From: Candidatus Hydrogenedentota bacterium
Lineage (GTDB): Bacteria > Hydrogenedentota > Hydrogenedentia > Hydrogenedentales > SLHB01
Reading direction: 5' to 3'
Length of the DNA stretch: 64,000 nucleotides
Assembly: GCA_020848835.1 (NCBI GenBank)
Contig: JADLHJ010000028.1
Span: 44,408 to 108,407 of the forward strand
The notes beneath the pieces are model-generated. The model saw nothing but the letters and a program-made list of their open reading frames with translations, was not told the origin of the DNA and did not search any database. The position numbers and the translations under genes are program-made. Within the stretch, counting starts at the first letter, position 1. Every line of letters begins with the position of its first letter. This document shows, in pieces, positions 9,348 through 18,153 of the stretch.

Positions 9348-9818
9348 TCATTCGCTGGAATCGAATTCCGGTTCGTCGGTGTCGTCGCCTTCTTCGGTGC
9401 CGCCGAGGATGGAAATGTCCTGCGATGCCGCTTCCATCACGACCTCGGTCGCGAAGATCGGCGCATCCGTGCGACAGGCAATTGCGATACCGTCGCTCGG
9501 GCGCGAATCCACGCGCAGCACTTGCTCGACTTGGCCCGCGGCGGATTTTTGCTCGATGTTCACGTGCGCGTAGAAAGTTTCGTTTTCCAGTTTGTAAATT
9601 GTGACCGACTGCACCGTCCCGCGCAGGCCCGCAAGCAAGTTGCGGATAAGATCGTGCGTCATCGGACGGCCATAATCTTTGTTCACAAGGCCGGCGTGAA
9701 TCGCTTCCGCTTCGAACATGCCGACGACGATCGGGAGCACACGGTCTTCGTGACGCAGCAACACCACGGGCTGGTGGTGACTGTCCATGCTGACACCCAT
9801 AACATCGAGTTTGACCAT
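9348..9818 (-). CDS. Bifunctional nuclease (BFN / DUF151) family protein
   Basis: 156 aa from the ATG at 9818. That ATG is preceded by GGAAGGAGAT, so the 6-residue upstream GTG extension is unlikely. The DUF151 core is recognisable in VVLLRHEDRVLPIVVGMFEAE, in MTHDLIRNLL and in VDSRPSDGIAIACR, the last being the family's most conserved segment. Plant and bacterial members have DNase/RNase activity in reports on the family; in many bacteria it is a small cytosolic protein of unsettled role. The C-terminus is an acidic tail (DDTDEPEFDSSE). Monocistronic by spacing. Confidence 0.9.
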   Translation of the reverse strand: MVKLDVMGVSMDSHHQPVVLLRHEDRVLPIVVGMFEAEAIHAGLVNKDYGRPMTHDLIRNLLAGLRGTVQSVTIYKLENETFYAHVNIEQKSAAGQVEQVLRVDSRPSDGIAIACRTDAPIFATEVVMEAASQDISILGGTEEGDDTDEPEFDSSE

Positions 9819-9926
9819 GACCGGATCTCCTTCCACTGCATCTTATACCGCGATGGCACGGTATGTCACCTCGATGAGGAAATGGGAAGCATAACGTGCG
9901 GTGTCATGTCTGGAGAAGGAGACAAA

Positions 9927-10028
9927 TTGGGAAATGCACGTAGTCTGTTTGCCCTTTTAGATTCCTTGCTCCCGCTCGGAATGGCACTTATTGGCGTGTT
10001 TGTGATCAGCCGAAATGCTGGCGTCTAG
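9927..10028 (+). CDS. Possible 33-aa membrane microprotein
   Basis: A short frame between two genes on the other strand. AAGGAG at 9916-9921 lies 5 nt before a TTG at 9927. The peptide has one hydrophobic stretch (LLPLGMALIGVFVI) flanked by Arg/Asp, with a polar end. An in-frame ATG at 9906 would add seven residues but has no good ribosome site. No homologue is known to me; it could be chance. Confidence 0.3.
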   Translation: MGNARSLFALLDSLLPLGMALIGVFVISRNAGV

Positions 10029-10055
10029 CGGTATATCGTAAAGTTTAGCGACGCG

Positions 10056-11354
10056 TCACGCAGTGAAATTCAGCAGCGCATCCGCAGCGTTCCCGCGCCG
10101 GCCGTCGGCGTAAGTGAATACGGCGCGTTGCGCGATTTTGTTTCCGCCGCTGGCGCGTTCGTTCACGTTTGCGTAGCGCAAATCGATCTGATTGATTCCT
10201 GCTTCCGCGAGCGTCTGCAACTCGCCGCGCTCGGTCTTGCCGTTGCCGTTGTCGCGGAACACGAGGAGCTTTGAGAAATCCTTGTCGTTGGCGTCGATCA
10301 CGTTGTCGCCATTCGAATCGAGTTTGCGCAGTTCTTCAAACCCGTTGGCAGCGCCGTGCTGATCGCCGAACAATTCCTTGCCGCTGTCGATTTGGCCATT
10401 GTTGTTGCGATCAATCGCGAGGAACGCATCGCCGCCCTTGATGAACGCCGTTGACGCCTGCTTGCCATCGCCGCGCAGGTCGAAGCGCGCGCCGTCGGCG
10501 TGATGTGTGATCTCGAATCCATCGTTGTCCAAATCGAGTACGATCGGATCGGCCTGCTGTACCTGTGTCACTTCGAGTGACTCAAAACTGAATTCAAGCT
10601 GAAAACTGAAGCTGGACGCCTGTATTTGCGTGCCGCCGCTTGTTGCGCCGGGTTGGCTCAGCAATCCGAGACCACTCAGGCCTTCGTACAGTTTTTGAAA
10701 ACGCGTCTGGAAGTCTTCATCACTATTGCTGAAAAAGTCGTCGAGCAGATCGAAAATCTTGTTCAACATATCGTCACTATCGGCCAACGCTTCGTTTGTC
10801 ATCTTCAACAGTTGGTCGATGCCGTCGCTGCTATTTGCCTGCTGTAGTTTTTCGGAGGTACCGGCAAAACTGTTGAGCGACGCCCCGGATATGGTCATCG
10901 AAAATGAGAACCGCTGCGCGACCATTCGGCTTGCTTCAAGGTATTGCGATTGTTGATCACCGCGGAGTCCGTCTGCGACCGCGCTCGTGCGGCTGTTAAA
11001 TCGAATGAGTTCTTCACTCCGCGATTCGGCAAAGAAATCAAAAGTAAGCTGTTTCGCCGATGCAGTAGCGGAAGTTGCTTCATCCGATTGTGAAAAACTG
11101 GCCGCGGCCTCCTGCAATGCCGCGCTCAACGACAGGCGCTCTACCTTCGAGCGATACACAATTCCTTCAAATTGATCTTGAATTGCGTTGGATTGGTCGC
11201 TGCCTACGCCGTTCGCGGGTTGTGTTTCGGCGACTGGATTGCTTGCGTTCGGTTTGGATGCAAGCGGACCAAAGATTGAAAACGGATTCTGCGCGTTGAG
11301 CGGCTTGTTGAACAATGACGGGTTCAACGCCGAAGACAGTGCGCCGGTACCCAT
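10056..11354 (-). CDS. EF-hand/RTX-type calcium-binding domain protein
   Basis: 432 aa, no evident signal peptide. The first 250 residues are low-hydrophobicity, Ser/Gln/Asn-rich and mostly helical. From about 270 there is the domain found at the ends of many secreted RTX-like proteins: DPIVLDLDNDGFEIT, then AIDRNNNGQIDSGKELFGDQ, then LDSNGDNVIDANDKDF and FRDNGNGKTERGEL. These are several Asp/Asn-x-Asp-x-Asn/Asp-Gly loops of EF-hand type, so calcium binding is likely. Export would have to use a non-classical or type I route, but no transporter is adjacent. GGAGGG precedes the ATG. Function unknown. Confidence 0.75.
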   Translation of the reverse strand: MGTGALSSALNPSLFNKPLNAQNPFSIFGPLASKPNASNPVAETQPANGVGSDQSNAIQDQFEGIVYRSKVERLSLSAALQEAAASFSQSDEATSATASAKQLTFDFFAESRSEELIRFNSRTSAVADGLRGDQQSQYLEASRMVAQRFSFSMTISGASLNSFAGTSEKLQQANSSDGIDQLLKMTNEALADSDDMLNKIFDLLDDFFSNSDEDFQTRFQKLYEGLSGLGLLSQPGATSGGTQIQASSFSFQLEFSFESLEVTQVQQADPIVLDLDNDGFEITHHADGARFDLRGDGKQASTAFIKGGDAFLAIDRNNNGQIDSGKELFGDQHGAANGFEELRKLDSNGDNVIDANDKDFSKLLVFRDNGNGKTERGELQTLAEAGINQIDLRYANVNERASGGNKIAQRAVFTYADGRRGNAADALLNFTA

Positions 11355-11524
11355 AGCGGTGCCCTCCGGGCCGTGAGCGACCCTTCCCCTTGAAACGTTC
11401 CCTTAAAACGCCGATTAGGTTATCGGCAGGCGCGCGCGCAAACTTTAGCGGTTTGCGTAATATGCGGTATTCGCCCCAGGGGGCATGCTGGCTTTATACT
11501 ATGTAGAATCCTTGGCGGACATTT

Positions 11525-12700
11525 ATGTCAATTAATATCACTACGAATTCAACCGGTTCACGCGGGTTTCGCGTACTATTTGATAAACTCACGCGCTACT
11601 GTCTCAGCGAAATCGCCGTGCCTGCAATTCTCGCGATGTTGATCATCGGTTTCGTGGGTGTTGCCAACGAACTGCGCGAGCGGCGCGAGCCGTTGAACCA
11701 ATTCCTCGATTACATTAGCGGTTGGGAAATGGCGCGGCTTGTCCTCTATTTCAGCCCGACACTTGTGGCGTATTTGATTCCCGTCGCTTTCATGATGGGG
11801 ATTCTCCTGGCGTTTGGCCGCCTCGCGCAGAACAATGAGATCACCGCTATGAAGGCGGCGGGAATACCGCTGAAGCGACTGGTGCTACCGGTAGTCATCG
11901 TTGGCGCGCTTTTGAGCGTTCTAACGTTCTTTTTGCAAGACCGCGTGCAGCCGCAGGCCATCGCGCGTGCGAATAAATTAATCTTCGAAGAATTGCCACA
12001 GCGCGTCACACTGGACGTGCTCCCTGTGGGCGTGATGAAGGAATTCGGTGGCGTGCGCGTGTATTTCAACGATCGCGATCCCGCAACCAAGTTGCTGCGC
12101 GATATCGTCGTAATCCAGGAGCAGTCGGGCCGCAACACGATTTACCGCGCGGAGACGGCGCAATTTGTTAATGCCTCCGAGGACGGGGGCGAGGCAAAGC
12201 TTGTCCTCCGCAAATGTCGCGTAGTGCGTCCGCTCCCGGGCGGCGACAAGACCGATCAAACATCGGAGGAAGTGACTGTGTCGCTCGCGCCATCACTTCC
12301 GCTGCGTGGCGCTGCGCGGCACAAGGCATTGACCGTTCCCGAGTTGATACAAGAGGAAAAGCGCGCGACAGAAAGTTACAAACACGCGGGCAACAAAAGA
12401 AACGCGGCCGAAAATCTGCGCACGATTCGCACGGAAATCAGCGATCGCATTACATTGCCGCTCGCGTGTCTTGCCGTGAGTCTGGCGGCCGCGCCGCTTG
12501 CCGTGCGCGCGCCGCGCAGCGGCAGGTCCTACAGTTTCGCGATCGGCATTGCGCTGCTTGGCGGATATTACTTGCTGCGGATTCTGTTGGAAGCGAAATC
12601 GGTGCATCCGCTGGAGGATTACATCGTGCGTGGCCTTGTGCCGAATATCGCGCTTTGTCTAGTCGGACTTTGGGCGCTCTGGCGCGTGGACAGGGTCTGA
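11525..12700 (+). CDS. LptF/LptG family permease
   Basis: 391 aa membrane protein of the YjgP/YjgQ family, the inner-membrane part of the ATP-driven machine that moves lipopolysaccharide to the outer membrane. Three hydrophobic segments lie before about 125 (MLIIGFVGVANEL; LVAYLIPVAFMMGILLAFGRL; LVLPVVIVGALLS), followed by a soluble jellyroll region (about 130-290) and three more at the end, the family pattern. The sequence LAQNNEITAMKAAGI is the conserved cytoplasmic coupling helix. Only one such gene is present here, without LptB. It cannot be told whether it is LptF or LptG. Confidence 0.9.
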   Translation: MSINITTNSTGSRGFRVLFDKLTRYCLSEIAVPAILAMLIIGFVGVANELRERREPLNQFLDYISGWEMARLVLYFSPTLVAYLIPVAFMMGILLAFGRLAQNNEITAMKAAGIPLKRLVLPVVIVGALLSVLTFFLQDRVQPQAIARANKLIFEELPQRVTLDVLPVGVMKEFGGVRVYFNDRDPATKLLRDIVVIQEQSGRNTIYRAETAQFVNASEDGGEAKLVLRKCRVVRPLPGGDKTDQTSEEVTVSLAPSLPLRGAARHKALTVPELIQEEKRATESYKHAGNKRNAAENLRTIRTEISDRITLPLACLAVSLAAAPLAVRAPRSGRSYSFAIGIALLGGYYLLRILLEAKSVHPLEDYIVRGLVPNIALCLVGLWALWRVDRV

Positions 12701-12709
12701 AAAACAGAA

Positions 12710-13771
12710 TTACCCATATCGTTCTCGCAACTGCCGGCCCGCTTCCGCTTCATTGCATAGCTTTGCATAGGCTTCATCGATAGGGATTTCTGCGGCGCTT
12801 CCCGGTGCGAAGCCGCAATCGGGGTTGAGTAAGATGCGTTGCGGCGGTAGATACTGTAGCGCTTTTTCGACGCGAGCGACGATGGTTTCCACGGAATCGA
12901 TCGTTTCACCGCGGCAATCGACGCAGCCCAGACCAATGCTTGCCTTCTCGGGAAGTTCTTTGAGCACGCTCAAATCGCCGGCCACGGGAATGGTGAATTC
13001 CATCACGTACTGATCGACGTTTAGGCGCTTCAATGCGCCGAGGATCGGGTCGTAACCGCCTTCACCCACCCAGCCTTTGCGCGCTTTGTTGCGGCGGCAG
13101 AGGTGGATGGCTGTGTGCACGCCGTTGACGCCATCAAGAATTGCGTTGAGCATATCCACGCACAGATCGATCTCGCGCTGCGGATCGGCAAATTGTCCGC
13201 GCACTTTTTCGTCCACAAACAAGCAAAGATGCGGATCGTCGAATTGCACGATGTCCGCGCCCGCGTCGCGCACGGCGATGAACTCCGCGCGCAGGATTGG
13301 CACCAGTGCTTCCATAAACGCTTCGCGTGTCGAATAGGCGTTGCGCGATTTTTCTTCCGACCACATGCGCTGGCCCAGCAAATACGGCGATGGCAATGCG
13401 ACTTTGATGAGCCGCTTGGTGCGCGCGCGTTGATAGGCTGCTTCCTTCGCTGCGCCGCCGGGGCGCATGTGTTTCATCGGTGCGATGACCGTGTGCCACC
13501 ACGCGCCATCTTTGCGCTCGAGCAGAAACCCGTCGCACACGTCGGCAATGATGCCGATGTACGAACGCCGCCGGTACTCGCCGTCGGACACGATATCGAG
13601 ACCCGCCATTTCCTGCAGGGCGAGTATGTAGTCCACCGCGCCGTTCATGCACTTCTCAAACAGCAGCTTGTCGCTTGGCGTTTTTTCAGGGTCGAGCAGA
13701 TCGCGCACAAACTGTGAGCGCGGCATGCTGCCAACAACACCCGAGGCAAATAAAGGAATTATTGCACCCAT
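12710..13771 (-). CDS. MetE C-terminal-like, cobalamin-independent methyltransferase
   Basis: 353 aa from the ATG at 13771 (GGAG 9 nt upstream); a TTG seven codons earlier is less likely. This is the zinc-dependent catalytic half of methionine synthase MetE without the N-terminal half. Zinc-ligand candidates are visible as HLC in TAIHLCRRN, the region GCVDCRGETI, and Cys in LNPDCGFAPG. Stand-alone proteins of this type transfer methyl groups to thiols, but the physiological donor and acceptor vary. It lies 21 nt after a small PQQ-repeat gene and is probably cotranscribed with it. Substrate not assignable. Confidence 0.85.
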   Translation of the reverse strand: MGAIIPLFASGVVGSMPRSQFVRDLLDPEKTPSDKLLFEKCMNGAVDYILALQEMAGLDIVSDGEYRRRSYIGIIADVCDGFLLERKDGAWWHTVIAPMKHMRPGGAAKEAAYQRARTKRLIKVALPSPYLLGQRMWSEEKSRNAYSTREAFMEALVPILRAEFIAVRDAGADIVQFDDPHLCLFVDEKVRGQFADPQREIDLCVDMLNAILDGVNGVHTAIHLCRRNKARKGWVGEGGYDPILGALKRLNVDQYVMEFTIPVAGDLSVLKELPEKASIGLGCVDCRGETIDSVETIVARVEKALQYLPPQRILLNPDCGFAPGSAAEIPIDEAYAKLCNEAEAGRQLRERYG

Positions 13772-13792
13772 TGTAATTTTCTCCGCTAACAA

Positions 13793-14125
13793 TCAGCCTG
13801 CCGAAACACTGGAAGACGTTTCTTCCATCGCGCTGGCCGCTTGCATGATGACCTCTTGATTGCTTTGTCCGCGAACAGACACCAACGACGTTGGTGCCCC
13901 CATACCGTAACCCTTTAAGGGGTTGTGCCAAATAATTTCGCCATCATAGGGGTTGAGACAGTAGATGTAACCGTTTGTGGACACGATAAGTCGATCCCCG
14001 TCGAGGAGCATGGTCACGAAGCCGGACTTCATCTTGTCATTGGACCAAACGATTTCGCCGCTATAACGATCCAGCGCAAGTGCGTATCCGTTTAGTCCCA
14101 CAAAAACGAGGTCTTCAATATTCAT
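13793..14125 (-). CDS. Two-blade PQQ-type beta-propeller repeat protein
   Basis: 110 aa from ATG 14125 (GGGGATGCGGCG before it). Two copies of a blade-like unit: GLNGYALALDRYSGEIVW (about 10-27) and TNGYIYCLNPYDGEIIW (about 49-65). Each has the A/C-LD-x-x-x-G-E-I-x-W motif of PQQ/quinoprotein propellers. The C-terminus ends in a helix with Ala and Ser. No signal peptide is seen, so it is probably cytosolic. A two-blade chain cannot close a propeller alone; it must oligomerise or bind a partner. It is upstream of and likely cotranscribed with the MetE-like gene. Confidence 0.65.
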   Translation of the reverse strand: MNIEDLVFVGLNGYALALDRYSGEIVWSNDKMKSGFVTMLLDGDRLIVSTNGYIYCLNPYDGEIIWHNPLKGYGMGAPTSLVSVRGQSNQEVIMQAASAMEETSSSVSAG

Positions 14126-14167
14126 CGCCGCATCCCCTGTACAGTACCTAAGAGTCTCTAACAAAAA

Positions 14168-14290
14168 TTGCCAGAACCCCTTCAGGGTTCACACGGTGTT
14201 TGTGTTGGCTTACCCAGGGTAGGCCCGACTGGGTCGAAGCGACTCCAGCGGGCCAACCCTGGGCTACGTGCTGGAATCCCTTCGGGATAT
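14168..14290 (-). repeat. Complex palindromic repeat, solo copy C
   Basis: Same block order as copy B: GAACCCC-ttc-AGGGTTC at 14174-14190, ACCCAGGGTAG at 14212-14222, GTCGAAGCGAC at 14233-14243, CAACCCTGGGCT at 14254-14265 and ATCCC-ttc-GGGAT at 14276-14288. No transposase is near. It lies between the start of the PQQ-repeat gene and the 3' end of the nucleotidyltransferase gene. Confidence 0.85.
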
Positions 14291-14309
14291 TCAATTCTTG
14301 TTCGAGACT

Positions 14310-15065
14310 CTAAATCTCCCAATCCTCCCGGGCAATCTGAAAGTCCTGGTTTGTGTCGATTTCCATGTAGCCGCCTGGCGTGGGCAATGCGTGGAATTCT
14401 TCGCCCGCTTCGATCATGTGTTGAAACAGATCGATCAAATACGCCTTGCGGAACGTTTTTGCGGCCTGAAAGGGGCCGTTTCCATACTTGGCCTTGGTAT
14501 CATCGTAATGCGCGCGCAGTTTCGCAGCGGCGCCTGGGGTGAACCGGGCCACGCCGATGTATTCACCGTATGCGTCTTCGGACGGCATTGTACGGTTGAT
14601 TGCCGCCACGCGTGTGCTGCCGTCGCGTTTGATCTTTTCGCCATCTTCTTCAGGGTGGTCTGTGCGCGCCACGTAACGCGCGCGCCAGTCCGTATCGCAG
14701 ACGAGCGTCATCTCATGCGGACTTTTCACCAACTCCTGCACGATTTGCGGCGTGTACAAAATGTCGCTGTAGGCGCAGACAAAACCGTCATCCATGTGAT
14801 CGGCAGCGTGCATCAGCGATTCGAGGATATTGTTGTTCTGCCAGTCGGCGTTGTGACAAAACGTGAAATGCGGATATGCCTCGCGGATCATTTCAATTCG
14901 ATAGCCGCCAATAAACACGACATCATCAAGCCCTGCGGACGCCAGCGCTTCGAGGCCCCAATCGAGGATGCGTTTGCCCTTCACTTCGGCAAAACATTTC
15001 GGCGCATCCGCCGTGTGCGGCATCAGCCGCGCGCCTCTCCCGGCGCCAATGACAATTGCTTTCAT
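14310..15065 (-). CDS. Sugar/choline-phosphate nucleotidyltransferase family protein
   Basis: 251 aa member of the NTP_transferase (MobA-like / LicC-like) group that joins a nucleotide to a phosphorylated sugar or choline. The N-terminal signature GAGRGARLMPHTADAPKC is a variant of the usual GxGxRLxPxTxxxPK. Asp in the AYSDILY block is the metal-binding residue, and the EIDTNQDFQIA end carries the second one. AAGGGAA precedes the ATG. Specificity cannot be read: phosphocholine cytidylyltransferases and hexose-1-phosphate enzymes share these motifs. No cell-envelope operon surrounds it. Confidence 0.8.
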   Translation of the reverse strand: MKAIVIGAGRGARLMPHTADAPKCFAEVKGKRILDWGLEALASAGLDDVVFIGGYRIEMIREAYPHFTFCHNADWQNNNILESLMHAADHMDDGFVCAYSDILYTPQIVQELVKSPHEMTLVCDTDWRARYVARTDHPEEDGEKIKRDGSTRVAAINRTMPSEDAYGEYIGVARFTPGAAAKLRAHYDDTKAKYGNGPFQAAKTFRKAYLIDLFQHMIEAGEEFHALPTPGGYMEIDTNQDFQIAREDWEI

Positions 15066-15178
15066 TTCCCTTATTCCGTCTTTTGTTTAGCGCACGCTGA
15101 CGCCAGTGCCCCTAGGCCCAGTGATCTTAAGAGACGTCCAACTTATTACACGGCCGCCCGGCGTGATATTGCGAAGCC

Positions 15179-16795
15179 TCACGCTGGCGAATCGATGCTG
15201 ATGTCGTGCCTGCGAAACGCCCACGCAACGCAGGGAACCGTAGACAACGCCATGCCCATGAGAACGACCCAGGCAATTGCGGCGCCGGCGATGCGATTAC
15301 CATCCGCAGTATAGGACACAGCGGCGCCAATCAATATTGCCAACCCCCATGCAAGACTGACAACAAAACCTTTCACGATCATGAAGAGCAATTGCCTACC
15401 GAAGATTTGAAAATCTCCGGGACTAAAAGTCGATGTGCGGGTTGGCATCATCAAGAACAATGTGTTCTCTATGCCGAACAGCATTAGATTTGTTGGCAAT
15501 CCAAATGCAAATGCGATAGGCACGAGAATCGGATTGCGCATGAAATACGCCGCGATGGCGGCGAGCAAGGTTTGCATGATCGTGCAGAGAATAACCGGCA
15601 CGGCGAGTTGTCCTGATGCGAGCGCCATCGGCGGTATGGGCAAGCCTTTTAGCCAATCCATCTGCTCGATATCTGTCCGGAAATCGAAGCGGACCATCAT
15701 GGACAGCAGAAAAGTGAGCCAAGCGAACAGTGTAATCGACAACGTCAGCGTGTTCTTGTGTTCCTCGGCGCCGCGCATTGCGGGAACGCCTATTGCCACC
15801 GACAATAGAATCATCATGAACAATATGCTTCGGCCGTTGCGCAACAAGTTGGTGCTTTGACGCCAGACGATGGGTCCCGCCCCGCCGAGCCACGGCAGGT
15901 GAGGCACGCTGCGACCGCCGGAGCTGACCGATACCTGGCCCATGCCCGTGCGTTGCGCCCGTTGCATCCGTCCGTAGACGCGCTGGCTCACGCGAATCGC
16001 CGTCTCGCGGTACTCGGCATCGAATAGCACAATCAACGCGAACAGGGCAGCGTTCACGGCGATGCAAATCGTGGTCCACTGCGCCAATTCGATTGCGGTA
16101 GCGGACGTAATCACGCGCGCGAAAGGTTCGAAGGGAAGTAGCACATAGGAGAGCCACGGCGATTCGCGAAGCAATTCCACGAAATTTCCGGTACGCGCCT
16201 CGCCCCGCGCGGCCATAATGCGACCGGCGGCGACGGCGACGACCGCGCCGATGGCGTATACGACGACTTTACGCCATTTCGTATACGCACGCTCGGAAAA
16301 GCTTTCACCAATAATCAGTGCGGCCATGGTGAGGTACTGAATGAACACTAGCGACAAGACCACGCCAATATAAGCGGCAATCCACATTTCAGTGTAGCGC
16401 AGCGCAATAATGGAGAAGAACAGCGCACCAATCGTAACGTTGAGGATAGTGCCCAGGAGTTTATAGGCGAGGATTTCGCGGCGGCCAAAGGGCCCGGGAA
16501 ATAAGAACTCAACTTCACCGGGCGAGAAGTAGATTGCGCGTTCCCCCGCAGAGGTCATTAGCGAAAGCATGCACATGGCGAGCATGCCAAGCGGCACGAA
16601 AGAACGAAACTGATCGACGTCTCCTTTGTCCCCGCGGGCTGCCATGATAATTGCCGGGGCCATCCACAAGACGATCAGGAGTAGGCCAAGTACGAACATT
16701 GCGCCGCCGCGTTTGGACTTCACCCCGCGCACGGTCTTACGCAGCATCGCGCGCCAGCGCAGGCGTATCAGGAAAAGTAAAGCGGGGTCTAGCAT
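15179..16795 (-). CDS. ABC exporter permease
   Basis: 538 aa from ATG 16795, which follows the ATPase stop by 10 nt; an upstream in-frame extension would overlap the ATPase by 90 nt and is rejected. At least ten hydrophobic segments are visible, in two clusters. An early amphipathic region with basic residues (RLRWRAMLRKTVRG) precedes the first membrane helix. It matches the large bacterial putative-exporter permeases that pair with a single ATPase. Together with the gene upstream it would form a homodimeric export system of unknown cargo. GPFGRREILAYKLLG is the coupling-type loop. Confidence 0.8.
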   Translation of the reverse strand: MLDPALLFLIRLRWRAMLRKTVRGVKSKRGGAMFVLGLLLIVLWMAPAIIMAARGDKGDVDQFRSFVPLGMLAMCMLSLMTSAGERAIYFSPGEVEFLFPGPFGRREILAYKLLGTILNVTIGALFFSIIALRYTEMWIAAYIGVVLSLVFIQYLTMAALIIGESFSERAYTKWRKVVVYAIGAVVAVAAGRIMAARGEARTGNFVELLRESPWLSYVLLPFEPFARVITSATAIELAQWTTICIAVNAALFALIVLFDAEYRETAIRVSQRVYGRMQRAQRTGMGQVSVSSGGRSVPHLPWLGGAGPIVWRQSTNLLRNGRSILFMMILLSVAIGVPAMRGAEEHKNTLTLSITLFAWLTFLLSMMVRFDFRTDIEQMDWLKGLPIPPMALASGQLAVPVILCTIMQTLLAAIAAYFMRNPILVPIAFAFGLPTNLMLFGIENTLFLMMPTRTSTFSPGDFQIFGRQLLFMIVKGFVVSLAWGLAILIGAAVSYTADGNRIAGAAIAWVVLMGMALSTVPCVAWAFRRHDISIDSPA

Positions 16796-16805
16796 ACGGG
16801 CGCCG

Positions 16806-17555
16806 TTATGAAACCGTGCCGGCGGTTTCTTCGCTGCCTTCCGTGGCGTGGAAGAAGATTTCTTCGAGGGAAGCATCGCCGCGCTCGCCGGCAAAGGTGG
16901 TGCGCGCTTCGTCCATGCGGCCGAAGAACAGGCATTTACCCTTATGCAGAATCAGCAGGCGGGAGCACATGTCTTCGACTTCATTCAGTAGATGCGAGCT
17001 CACCACAATCGACGTGCCGAGTTTTGCCCGTTCGAGAATGGAGTCTTTCATCTGGCGGATACCGCGCGGATCGAGGCCGACGTGCGGTTCATCGAACATG
17101 AGCACTTGCGGGTCGTGCAGATAGGCGCAGCAGATAGCGACTTTCTGGCGCATGCCGCGGGAGAGTTCCTGCGCGACGGTGTTGCGTTTGCCGGTGAGGT
17201 CGTGGCGCTGGAGCAGCGACTCGCCGCGCTCGCGCCAATCGCTCACGCGATATGCCGCGGCGACAAATTCCATGTGTTCCCAAATCGTGAGTGTGTCGAA
17301 CAACTTGGGATCGTCGGGTACATAGGCGAGCTTGCGTTTGGCGGCGATTGGATCGGAGACGATGTCGTGCCCCGCGACGACGAGTTTTCCGCTGGTTGGG
17401 GGGATGATGCCCGCGATGCTTCGAAGCGTTGACGTTTTACCCGCGCCGTTCGGGCCGACGAGGCCGAGAATTTCCCCGGGCTGTACTTCAAAGCTGAGGT
17501 CTTGTACCGCGACCGTTTCGCGATAGGTCTTATGAAAGTTTTGGACGTGAATCAC
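16806..17555 (-). CDS. ABC transporter ATP-binding protein
   Basis: 249 aa from a GTG at 17555 (MIHVQNFHKTYRE). The open frame continues upstream to 17795, but that part has no family similarity and the domain begins exactly here; the ribosome site is weak. Walker A is GPNGAGKTS, the signature is ELSRGMRQK (Arg-Gly in place of Gly-Gly), Walker B is VLMFDEP and the switch histidine is in VSSHLLNE. It is the partner of the permease downstream. Export-type by similarity to CcmA/NatA ATPases. Confidence 0.9.
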   Translation of the reverse strand: MIHVQNFHKTYRETVAVQDLSFEVQPGEILGLVGPNGAGKTSTLRSIAGIIPPTSGKLVVAGHDIVSDPIAAKRKLAYVPDDPKLFDTLTIWEHMEFVAAAYRVSDWRERGESLLQRHDLTGKRNTVAQELSRGMRQKVAICCAYLHDPQVLMFDEPHVGLDPRGIRQMKDSILERAKLGTSIVVSSHLLNEVEDMCSRLLILHKGKCLFFGRMDEARTTFAGERGDASLEEIFFHATEGSEETAGTVS

Positions 17556-17646
17556 TGCAATGGCGCCTGAATTGTTTTTGGAAGGGGATATGGTGCCATC
17601 GAGTAGAAGCGCAACACAAACCGATCCGGGCGCCGAACAATCGGCG

Positions 17647-18042
17647 CTAGTTGGAAAGTGCGACCTGCCAGAGATTAAATTCGCCGATTTCGACGTCGAA
17701 CATGCTGCCATCGTCGCGGCGCATGTGGTAGGTTCCGCGCATGGTCCCATAGCGCGTGTAAAGCGGGCAGCAACTTTCGTACTCGTGGGATTCACCGGGA
17801 AGCAGGCGCGGCTGGCGGCCCACTACGCCGAGGCCCTTTACTTCTTCAATGCGCCCCAGCCCGTCGGTGATGATCCAGTGCCGGCTAATCAGACGCGCGG
17901 GTACCTCGCCTTCGTTTGTTACGCGGATCCGGTAGCCAAAATGGTAGTACCCTTTGCGCTGATCGGAATCTTTTGGAGCAAAAAAGCTTTCCGTCTCTAC
18001 GCGAATACGCTCAGTCAGGGTATTGGATTTCGTCACCGTCAT
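17647..18042 (-). CDS. apaG: ApaG domain protein
   Basis: 131 aa from ATG 18042, preceded by GAGG. The full ApaG/DUF525 fold is visible: YHFGYRIRVTNEG, LISRHWIITDG, GVVGRQPRLLPGESHEY and GTMRGTYHM. Length matches E. coli ApaG (125 aa). The family is linked to Co/Mg resistance and Ap4A metabolism, but its biochemical role is not settled. It diverges from the gene at 18154 and is probably monocistronic. Confidence 0.93.
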   Translation of the reverse strand: MTVTKSNTLTERIRVETESFFAPKDSDQRKGYYHFGYRIRVTNEGEVPARLISRHWIITDGLGRIEEVKGLGVVGRQPRLLPGESHEYESCCPLYTRYGTMRGTYHMRRDDGSMFDVEIGEFNLWQVALSN

Positions 18043-18153
18043 GATAGCCTCGATCACCTGCCGATAGCATAGCAGTTTTCCCGTCATTCGCCAATAGCTG
18101 CGTGCCGTGTTACACTGGCGTTCCGCCATACCAAAAACCGGAAGGGAGCACCC

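Noticed and set aside
14268..15314. 348-codon frame on the plus strand
   Set aside because: Antisense to the nucleotidyltransferase gene and spans the intergenic region; Cys/His-rich composition of a shadow.
16950..17130. Frameshift in the ABC ATPase
   Set aside because: All motifs are in one frame; overlapping frames are shadows.
17556..17795. N-terminal extension of the ABC ATPase
   Set aside because: It would add 80 residues with no domain; the ATPase fold starts exactly at the GTG at 17555.
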